64,000 bases of DNA, from assembly GCA_020636105.1 (NCBI GenBank), contig JACJYL010000002.1:2015382-2079381 (forward strand), given 5' to 3'. The stretch's first letter is position 1; the number at the start of each line of letters is the position of its first letter. A program made the translations under genes and the position numbers. This DNA is from Lewinellaceae bacterium. GTDB lineage: Bacteria > Bacteroidota > Bacteroidia > Chitinophagales > Saprospiraceae. A model generated the notes under the pieces. It was not told the DNA's origin. It searched no databases and was given only the letters and a program-made list of their open reading frames with translations. This document shows positions 53,475 through 62,800 of this stretch, one piece after another.

Positions 53475-54053
53475 ATGCATGTAACGGAAAAAAATTGTAA
53501 TGAGCTCAGTGACCTGGAAGTCGTCCGAAAGTCCCTCCAGGAGGTGGATTATTTTATGTGCCTTTACAAAAGGTACGAGCCGAAGTTGCTTCGTTATATC
53601 AAACGTATTTCCTTCTCATCTCCTGAAGAAGCCGAGGATATCCTTCAGGAAGCCTATATAAAAATATGGCGTAACCTCCATGATTTTGATCAAACCATGA
53701 AATTTTCCAGCTGGATTTACCGGGTTGTTCACAATGAAACGGTCTCCTTTTGGCGCAAAAAAAAGTCTTATGGCAAGGATCAGGTTCAGGAACTGGATGA
53801 AAATCTTTTTGAAACTCAGGCGGAAACCTTAGATGACGAGGACGATCAAGAAAATAAAGCATTGATGATCCAGGAAATCCTTCAATTATTGCCCATAAAA
53901 TACAGAGAAATATTAGTGCTCAAATTTTTCGAAATGATGAGTTATGAAGAAATATCCGACGTATTGAAAATACCGGAAGGCACCGTTGCCACGAGAATCA
54001 ACCGGGCGAAAAAAGCTTTTATTGAAATAGGAGGCAACAAATTTTTTTTATAG
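53475..54053 (+). CDS. ECF-type RNA polymerase sigma factor
   Basis: 192 residues. Sigma-2: RYEPKLLRYIKRISF, PEEAEDILQEAYIKIWRNL, FSSWIYRVVHNETV. Sigma-4: LLPIKYREILVLKFFEMMSY, then EEISDVLKIPEGTVATRINR. First gene of an apparent operon with a membrane protein (49 bp later) and the DUF2202 protein. Confidence 0.94.
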   Translation: MHVTEKNCNELSDLEVVRKSLQEVDYFMCLYKRYEPKLLRYIKRISFSSPEEAEDILQEAYIKIWRNLHDFDQTMKFSSWIYRVVHNETVSFWRKKKSYGKDQVQELDENLFETQAETLDDEDDQENKALMIQEILQLLPIKYREILVLKFFEMMSYEEISDVLKIPEGTVATRINRAKKAFIEIGGNKFFL

Positions 54054-54101
54054 GTCCGCCCGTAACAGTGGAATAATTGTTTTCAATTTAAAATTTGAAC
54101 C

Positions 54102-54827
54102 ATGGATAATTCAAAAAAAATAATCGACAAAATAAAATCAGAAAAAATCCAACCCATACCACGTTGGCGTTTTATCTTAAAAAATACAGCTGTATGGGCG
54201 GCATTTATCCTTGCCGTAGCATTAGGCTCGATCTCATTTTCCATCGTATTATTCAGCATTCAGCAAACCGATTTCGACCTGATCTCCCACATGTCGCATT
54301 CAAAACTGGAATTCTTCCTCGGGCTGTTACCATTTTTCTGGATCCTTTCCCTGATCATTTTTCTGTTGCTGGCCATTTACAGCATACAATATTCAAAAAA
54401 AGGGTACAAGCTTACCATATCCAGGCTGGTGGGCGCCTCAGCAGCGTTGAGTATACTGGCAGGCACCTTGTTTTTTATCGGTGGCGGGGCAGGAAAACTG
54501 GAAAATGCCTTTGCCAACAAGATAAGCCTTTATGAAAGCCTGCAGGAAAAGAAAATGAAAATATGGATGAACCCTCAGGAAGGTTTCCTGTCCGGAACCA
54601 TTTCAGATACTGGAATTGACCTGATGCATATTGAAGATTTTGAAGGCAAAATATGGGAAGTTCATTATGAAGGTGCTTTTATCCCACCCGTAGTGCTTTT
54701 GGAACAAGGTGAAAAAGTAAAAATCATAGGAAAATTGTTGGATAAAAAAACATTCCAGGCAGAAGAAATTCGTCCGTGGGGTGGTCCTGAAAACCGGGTC
54801 AGAAGGCAGGGCAGACAAGGCAATTGA
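54102..54827 (+). CDS. Membrane protein with C-terminal OB-like domain, probable partner of the ECF sigma factor
   Basis: 241 residues. A short positively charged cytoplasmic N-terminus is followed by three membrane helices (about 26-50, 68-95, 106-128). The C-terminal part (about 150-240) has the short strands of an OB-like/DUF5666-like fold (GFLSGTISDTGIDLMHIE, WEVHYEG, EKVKIIGKLLDKKTFQAEEI). Position directly after an ECF gene suggests an anti-sigma or sensor role, but no classical zinc-type anti-sigma motif is visible. Confidence 0.72.
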   Translation: MDNSKKIIDKIKSEKIQPIPRWRFILKNTAVWAAFILAVALGSISFSIVLFSIQQTDFDLISHMSHSKLEFFLGLLPFFWILSLIIFLLLAIYSIQYSKKGYKLTISRLVGASAALSILAGTLFFIGGGAGKLENAFANKISLYESLQEKKMKIWMNPQEGFLSGTISDTGIDLMHIEDFEGKIWEVHYEGAFIPPVVLLEQGEKVKIIGKLLDKKTFQAEEIRPWGGPENRVRRQGRQGN

Positions 54828-54846
54828 CGTAAGGGTTGAACCATTT

Positions 54847-54889
54847 ATTAAATGTAAAATGTAGAATATTAAATGTAAAATGTAAAAAT
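54847..54889 (+). repeat. Two copies of a 21-22-bp AT-rich repeat
   Basis: ATTAAATGTAAAATGTA is repeated at 54847 and 54868, with GAAT or AAAAAT in between. It lies inside the operon, between the membrane protein and the DUF2202 gene. Confidence 0.7.
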
Positions 54890-54982
54890 ATTTTCCAAAA
54901 ATGAAAGAAGTCGTAACCTGTTGCGTAGTAGTAAATGAACACAAAAAAATATTCATTTTAATCACGCAAAAAAATATAGGTT

Positions 54983-56062
54983 ATGAAAAATTATTTTTGG
55001 AAAAGTCTGGGTGGCCTGATCGTCTTAGCAGTCATTGCTTTATTTACCACCCAATGTCAAACAGAAGTTGCCGGCATCGATAATAATGCCTTTAGTGATG
55101 AAATAACGGATTCGAGAAGTGCCACCGCCGTTACCAATTTGACCCTTGATTTATGTGGCTGCATCACTACTAATTATCCCTTAGAAACATTATCTGCTGA
55201 AGAAATAAACGGATTGCTCCTGATGCGGGAAGAAGAAAAAATGGCGAGAGACGTCTATTTGGGATTAAACGCATTGTGGAACAGCAGGGTATTTGCCAAT
55301 ATTGCCAAATCCGAACAACAACACATGGATGTCATGTTGTGTCTGCTTCAAAAGTATGAGCTTACCGATCCCGTCGGGGCTAATGAAGCCGGGGTTTTCG
55401 TCAATAGCGAACTTCAGGCGTTGTATAACAATTTGATGGAACAGGGAAGTCAGAGCCTCATCGCTGCTTTTCAGGTGGGAGCAACCATTGAAGATGTGGA
55501 TATTTTCGATTTAATGAATCTCTCAGCAGTGGTGGACAATGAAGATTTGCTCGCCGCATTCAATGAATTGACCAAAGGTTCACGCAATCACCTCCGCGCA
55601 TTCACCAGACAACTCACTGCACTTGACGTTGTTTATGCGCCTCAATACATCACCCCTGAATTATTCAATGAAATACTTGATTCTCCAAGAGAACGTGGAG
55701 GTGAAATGTGTTTCACAGGCGGTACTCCGGGCAGCAGTGGAATAGATTGTCCGAACAACCATACAGGCATGGGATCTCATGGCAATGGTGGAAACGGCAC
55801 AGGAGTTTGTCCTAATGGAAATGACGGAACGGGAACGGGAACAGGTATATGTCCTAATGGAAATGACGGAACAGGTAACGGAGGAAGTGGTAACAATGGC
55901 GATTGTCCTTATAATAATGACGGAACTGGGAATAACAACGGTGGAAACGGTACTGGAAATGGAAACGGTACTGGAAATGGAAACGGTACTGGAAACGGTA
56001 CTGGTAGCGGAAACGGAAATGGTGGTAGCGGCGGTGGAAATGGAAATGGTGGCGGCCACTAA
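54983..56062 (+). CDS. Exported DUF2202 ferritin-like protein with Gly/Asn-rich repeat tail
   Basis: 359 residues. Lipoprotein-like or signal start (MKNYFWKSLGGLIVLAVIAL, then TTQC at 22-25). The DUF2202 helical bundle spans about 75-235: MREEEKMARDVYLGL, IAKSEQQHMDVMLCLL, LTKGSRNHLRAFTRQL; the Glu and His residues fit a di-metal site. From about 250 on the tail is Cys-poor low-complexity (CPNGNDGTGTG units, then GNGTG repeats), with CPN/CPY motifs at intervals. DUF2202 proteins may bind metal or protect from oxidation; the role is not established. Last gene of the ECF operon. Confidence 0.88.
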   Translation: MKNYFWKSLGGLIVLAVIALFTTQCQTEVAGIDNNAFSDEITDSRSATAVTNLTLDLCGCITTNYPLETLSAEEINGLLLMREEEKMARDVYLGLNALWNSRVFANIAKSEQQHMDVMLCLLQKYELTDPVGANEAGVFVNSELQALYNNLMEQGSQSLIAAFQVGATIEDVDIFDLMNLSAVVDNEDLLAAFNELTKGSRNHLRAFTRQLTALDVVYAPQYITPELFNEILDSPRERGGEMCFTGGTPGSSGIDCPNNHTGMGSHGNGGNGTGVCPNGNDGTGTGTGICPNGNDGTGNGGSGNNGDCPYNNDGTGNNNGGNGTGNGNGTGNGNGTGNGTGSGNGNGGSGGGNGNGGGH

Positions 56063-56824
56063 CAAAAAAATGGCACAATAGGGGCTTATTTAATGATCAT
56101 TTAAAAATGCATTGCTTAGGCCCCGTGCAGTTCTGAAATATGCTCGTATTTTGAGAGGCAGGCGAATCGTCTGCCTCTCTTTTTATTTTTGATTTCAAAA
56201 CCTTTAAAACAGCCCCTTGTTTCCCCAAATAACAAATCCCGACGGAAAAGATTCCGCCGGGATTGTTTAATTCGAAAAGGGACATAACCTGCAGGGACAA
56301 CTTTATGTTTCTTTTGATGATTTTGGGAGAAAAAAGAGGATCAAAATAATTAGATAAACTTTTACATTAGAAATCCCGACAATTCATGTTACACAATGCA
56401 GGGAACCTGTCCCCGGCACAAAGTACCTGGATCGGCCTTCAATTGATTGGAGATTCTACTTTCTGCTGTTCCATAAATACTGAGCCAGAACCGAAGCATA
56501 TCGAATATCGATTAACGAATTTAGAAGCATTCGAAGATGCCAATCTCAAAATTCACCGTTTAAAATGATTCACTAATTAAAAAGGATACCGTACTATGAC
56601 AAAAAACTTCATTCGATTTTTAGAAAAACATGGGGAATAGCCTCAAAAAGGGATTACCCTTCCAGGCCTTCATTTTTTCACACAGGGTAGAATCGACAAG
56701 GTTTAAAGAAAAAGAGGGAAAAAGAAAGTAAAAAACGGGACGAAGCAGAAAAAAACTGCTCCGCCCCTTCTTCACATGAAACAAATTTACGCGTTAAATA
56801 TCTTTAGATCACTTTTTAAAAGGA
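56063..56824. other. 760-bp region between convergent genes
   Basis: It holds the DUF2202 terminator (56153-56190) and a second hairpin at 56231-56267 (AATCCCGACGGAA with TTCCGCCGGGATT, one mismatch). Small frames at 56386-56568 and 56597-56640 have no support; the latter (MTKNFIRFLEKHGE, then stop) is followed by an open stretch to 56707 but is too short to call. Confidence 0.45.
56153..56190 (+). terminator. Intrinsic terminator of the DUF2202 operon
   Basis: GAGAGGCAG (56153-56161) pairs with CTGCCTCTC (56171-56179) and is followed by TTTTTATTTTT. Confidence 0.85.
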
Positions 56825-59800
56825 TCATTGCTGTACAATCATTTTCCTGGAAGCGGTAAACTCACCCGTAGTCAGCGTGTAATAATAAACGCCTGAGGTT
56901 AAGGTTCCTTTTTCAAGGGTGATCTCATTGTAACCTTTTTCAAAGTTGCCGGAGATCTTTTTCACTTCTCTTCCCGAAACATCTCTGATGATCAGCGTTG
57001 TGGCTGCATCGTGTGGCAGTTCAAAACCGATCACGGTACTATGGGTAAACGGGTTCGGTACGTTTTGATACAATTCAAAATTGTAACCGACTGCTGCTAC
57101 CGGTTCGCTCTGGAGGTAATATTGAATGTCAACACCAAGTTGTTCGCCGTTTTTACCGTAAGCTTCTTCCGGCGTAAAGGCAGAGCCGATACTCAGGACT
57201 TCGCTCAGGCTGGAAACGTGTTCCCTGGCGCGGAATTTCAATTTAAACATCTGTGGAACATCTTCCTTACTAACAAAGATAGTATTTCCATTTGGATTAT
57301 GCCAACTTGTGGTGATAAGTCCTCTGTCCAAAAAGTCCAAACCGAAGTTATCCTGATTGGCTATACCATCCACAACTTCAACAAAATCAAGGAATTGTTG
57401 GTCAAAATTCAAGGTAAACTGGTATCCTCTAATTTTTGCCAGATCGGGAGCCGTAAAGGTGATGTTATACTCCTGCCCCTGCTCAAGTTCCTGATCGAGC
57501 ACTCCAAATTTGAATTGACCTTCTTCATTCCTGAAGTCGAGTCCGCCAAAGTCTGAAGGCGATGCGGTCATGTTGACATCTCCCATCTTAATACCGATGA
57601 AATCCAGGTGGTACTCACATCCCGACAGGTCACCCAGGGTGATCGTCTGCGGACGGCTTTCATACCATGGGTTCGCCGGCTCAGGGAATACATAAGATTT
57701 GTCGATGAATATCCAGCTTGGCACCTGGGAGAATTCAGAAATCTGTCCGAGGATCAGTTTCTTGATCTCTATCAGGTCCAGTACGGTCACCGCTCCCGAG
57801 TTGTTCACATCCGCTGCAAGCAGCAGGTATGGAGAAACGATCGGGTTGGTGCCCAGTAAGTGCTGTTGTATCACGATCAAATCCATTGTCGTCACACCAT
57901 TGAGGTAGTCATAATCCTTTTCAGGCGTGATGGTATAATCCTCTCCAAGAGTAACATCCCAGAAGTCATACAATCCGTCTTCTTCCGTTACATCCTCATC
58001 GAGGAGATCTGTAGTATTCGTATTGGTCAACGTAACATCTACCCCTTCGATAGGTTTGTTCAGGATGGTAGCGATTCTGCCGTGCAGATCAGCTTCTGAA
58101 GTACAGGTAGGACAAACTCCCAACGGATCCTGTACAAAGACCAGCACTTCACATTGATCGTAATTCGGACCGCCGATGCTTCCATCAGGCTGGACGGAAT
58201 ACGGGTTGAACGCACTATCCCACATATAAACCTCAAGCGTAATACTGTACCTGTCTTTACAAGTCAGGATGATGCTTGTAGAATCCGGATTCGGTACTTC
58301 GCCAATCCTGTTGACAGAGAACCTGAGTGGCGCAGAACAATCGCTGACGAGGCAGTTGGCCAATTGTGTAGCCAGTACTTCGGCAAAGCCGTCATCTGCA
58401 AGGCCGTCCCCATCTACATCAACGCCTGGTTCTACTGCCTGTAGGTTTACCATCAGGCCACTGTAACAAACGATCTGCGGTATGTAACAATCCACCACTT
58501 CAAATGGCAGTATAGCTGTTGTCGTGTTGCCACAACCGTCGTCGATGGCCAGCTCGAAGTTATGTGTACCAATCGGGTAAACACCTGTCAACACATAATC
58601 AGGGTAACTTCCTTCAAGGATTCCGGAATCTGTCAGATCCAAATCAATGGTTCCGTCTGCTCCGGCATCGAGGAAGATACGAATACTCAGATTATCGGCA
58701 ATACAGTTCTCCGTGACAGTGAAAGGATAAACGATCTCCGTTTCACAGGCAGCTGTATGCGTACAGAAGGCATCCGGCATCTCAAAGACCACCACCGGAG
58801 CAATTGTATCGTGGATCACTACATGCTGGGTATAAGTCCAGTATCCTGTTGATTCCGTAATCCTCCAGTATCCTTCCGGATTCGTTTCACCGTCACAGGC
58901 AGTACCTTTGGTTCCTGCTGCAGGAACCATGTTATACTGTTCGTTGTCATAATCGACGAAAGTCGTATCCTGGGTTCTGATTATCCAGACATCTTCTTCT
59001 CCTTCGATACCGTCGCAATCTTCATCGCGGCTGATATTGACCGGAGCGGAGATGCCGTCCCATTCGCAGTAATTGATGATGTGATAAGTCCGAAGTACGT
59101 TGTAGCACTCCTCACCTTCTATCGGTAAGAACTCATCTTCATAAGTCACCACGATGGAATCACAACCTGTATGGAAGAGCTCTACAGTGTAGGCATTATC
59201 GATACAATCTGTTTCTGTATCCTGCGGCAACTTGATCTCGTAGTTCGCGGTTCCGGTTATGGTGACTACCTGCTGGAAGATATCCATTGACAGGTTACCC
59301 ACCACATCAATTGCCTGGAAGCGACGGATAATGGTTCCGTATCCACAATCAGACAAGTTAACGATCGGAGCGAACTCAATGGCTTCCGCTGAACAGTTAT
59401 CCACAACATCCGGCATTCCGAACAATTGGCTCAAATGGCCCAGGTTGTAAGCATCAAACTCATACGGCAGTTCGTCACATCCAACGGTCACATTCTCAAG
59501 TCCGTAACACAACGGAAGCGTATTGTCTTCCACAAGGATCTCTGACCAACAGAAGTTTTCATTTCCATTAACGTCAACGACTCTCATTTCAACGGTTACG
59601 TACAACCCTGCATCACAGCAACTGAACTCAACGTATGGTCCCCATGCTGAATACAATGGTTCGAGTAATGTATCACAGGTCATCGGATCGCGGGTGTAAA
59701 TTCTGCGAACCAAAATGCTGTCGATTCCACAGTTATCATAACTTCCGTTATCGATCTGGAAGGTATATACCCTGGCAAGTCCGAATCCGCCAAGAGAAAT

Positions 59801-62800
59801 ATTCATTCCATCGTCACATACGGCCACCGGATTGTCCAGGTCAGCCACGCGGAAATAACAATCCTGTGTAGTGCTCACCCCGCAATCATCTGTGACGATG
59901 TAACGGACGATATAATCACCCACCGGCACGTCAAAAAGTGTCCTGTCATCCCCCGGAAGGATCAATGCAATCATTTCGGTTCCATCCATGGTCCATATCT
60001 GTGTGATCGCGGTCCAGGTGAAATCAGGGGAAGAACAAACGCCTCCTGAAACGATCGGCATCGGTACCTCAACGGTTCCGGTACATTCAAACGGATCTGT
60101 GGTAAAGAGCATTATATTCTCTTCCAGTATCGGACAGAAGTGCGTGCTCAACGGACACTCGACCACGAGGCCTCCTCCATTTGCTGCACTTACCGTGATC
60201 AACTGGGTAAATACTACCTGAGTTCCCGTACAAGGATCCTCAATGGTCCATGTCCTGGTGATGACATAAGAACTTGAACAATCAGAGGTGATCTCATCGA
60301 CATAAGTCGCTGAAAGCCCACAGAATTCAAGGTCAACATCCTCTACACCAAAATATGTTGCGTAGGTCGGATATCCTGTGAGGGATGGAGCCGGATGTCC
60401 GTTCTCATCGGTCTCAAAGGCTTCCGTACAATCGATATTAACATCTTCCAGTCCGATCACTTCGTTTACATCAGGCAGGCTGATGATAATCTGCTGAACG
60501 CCCTGGAGGGTTACATTTCCTATTCCATATACTGTAAATGTTCTGATGATCATGCTTTCCTCACAATCTCCGCCATCGAAGTATTCGTCAGAGAAGTCGA
60601 AAGTAATAAATCCGCACTCATCGAGCATTTCAGGTATTCCTGTAATTTCAAGGCTTGCTTCACTGTTCATGATCAGATTGACGTCAGAACAGTAGAGCAG
60701 GTATTCATCTCCGTCGAGGTTGACGACTACGTTAATATCATCCGGGAACTCAACTTCAAGTTCAGGAGGGGTCACGGTAACCACATCACTGCAATCGTCG
60801 AGATTGCTGTCCGTAATGGTTACTGCTGTTTCTCCCAGGAATGGTCCGATCTGAACCGGATCACCGTAAGTTCCACTGGCTGTTCCGCCGTTCCAAGTGG
60901 CCACCCAGGTATTATCCATTCCCGGGTTTTCAGCGGTTACGAGGATCGTTGCCGTATAATAATCGTCTGCACCTTGTCCAGGTGTACCGTTATCATTACA
61001 AACGACATCAGTAACCACGATGGATTCGATCACACAAGGTTCAGGTTCACATGGAGCCGGTGACTGCACGAATACAGACATAGCGCAGTTCGGATCTTCA
61101 TTGTCGTAAACGTTGAAGTTCATGTTCGCACTGTTGCCAGAAGTGAAAGTATAGGTTACCCCATAATCACCACTTCCAATCACTGAGTTCCATCCCGATC
61201 CTGTTCCACCTGTTATCATCAGGTCAAACGTATAGTAATCATCATCAGGATTAAACGGCGTTCCGTTGTCCTGGCAGGTGACATTGGTTATCGTCGGCCA
61301 GATATTACATTCGGTACAATAATCTGCCGGATCAATGACCACGAATTCGCTACAATTTTCGTTTCCGAAGTCGTAAATTTCGATGGTCGTTTCTCCGGTA
61401 AATGGTCCGAAGGTTTGGGTTGTTCCGTAGAATCCAAATCCAACGGATTGTCCGCCCACTTCAGCAAACCAGCCATTACTTGGCCCGTCATCTATGGTCA
61501 AAGAGACTGTAAATGATCCATCATCCAGACAATCCACTTCTCCGATCTCCGCAGTAAGTCCGCATGAGCAGGTTACCGGAGGCGTAATGAATACGACCAT
61601 CGGGCAATCATCTGTCAGGTCGCTGATGATATCGAAGTTTGCCGGTCCGTTGGAAATCAGGAATGGTCCGAAGGTCACCACGTTCTCAAAGCTGTAAACT
61701 CCTGAAGTTTCGGTTGACAACCCTTCCGTATGCCAGGTTGGTCCCTGGTTGCCAAGGCTATCCACAATAATCAGCGTGAAGTAGAATACATCATCCGTCT
61801 GATCGCTTGCGGTTCCCTGGTTATCACACCATACTTCTAACAGATCAACCCCTGTCTGGCAAACATTACATGGTTCGATGAAGGTCTGTGCTGACAAAGT
61901 CGTTGAACAGGTCTCATCGTCGCAAGCCGTAAATTCGAAGTTGATGAAATCTCCATTTGATTCATATTCGAATATCTGGAGGATTCCTGAACTAAACGTT
62001 CCGCTTCCACCCAAACCATCCGTCCAGCAAATCGTCTGTGAGGTACTGGTGACAAGGATCGTAAATACAGTGCTGTCATCCTCAGGATCTTCCATGGTAT
62101 TCAGCTCGCAATGTTTTTCAAGCAGTACCGCCGCAATTTGGCAGTCGCCGCCCTCTGAACAAGGCATGGTTGATTGCAACTCGAGTATGGTCTGGCAATC
62201 TTCTGAATCACAATCTGTGATCACGACAGTATGCATCTGACCATCAGCAGGATAGGTGAAGGTATGCTGTCCGTAAAGACCGCTTTCTCCATTGTCTGCC
62301 GTCCAGCAGTTGGATGCTTCCGCATTTCCGCTAAGGGAAACAGTGAAAACGTTGAAATCGTCAGTCGGATCATTGCTCGTTCCATTATCGTTACAAAGCA
62401 CGTTCGTCACTTCAGCATAGATCTGGCATTCCTCCGTCGGACAAGGATCCGTTGATTGCAATGTAATTGTGGCCTGACATTCCTGGTTATAACAATCTGT
62501 AATAACCAATGGATGTTGCTGACCGTCAGCAGGGAAATAGAAGGTGTACTGTCCGTAAGCACCCGTTGTTCCATTATCTGCTGTCCAGCAATCACTGATA
62601 CCATTGCCACTGATCCATACCATAAACTCGTTATAGTCATCTGACAGATCAGCAGGCGTACCGTTGTCGCTGCAACGAATATTCATTAAGTCAATAGTAA
62701 TGTCACACTCTTCCTGCTCGGAACATGGTCCCGGAGACTGGAGGGTTACCTGGTCTCTACAACTGAGGAAGGTCGTTTTATCGGCTATCTCAATGGTCGG

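Noticed and set aside
55661..56065. Antisense Ser/Thr/Val-rich frame opposite the DUF2202 tail
   Set aside because: It is the mirror of the low-complexity GNG-coding DNA.
56386..56568. Small plus-strand frame after the DUF2202 operon
   Set aside because: Behind a terminator, with no homology I can recognise; kept only as a remark on the gap.
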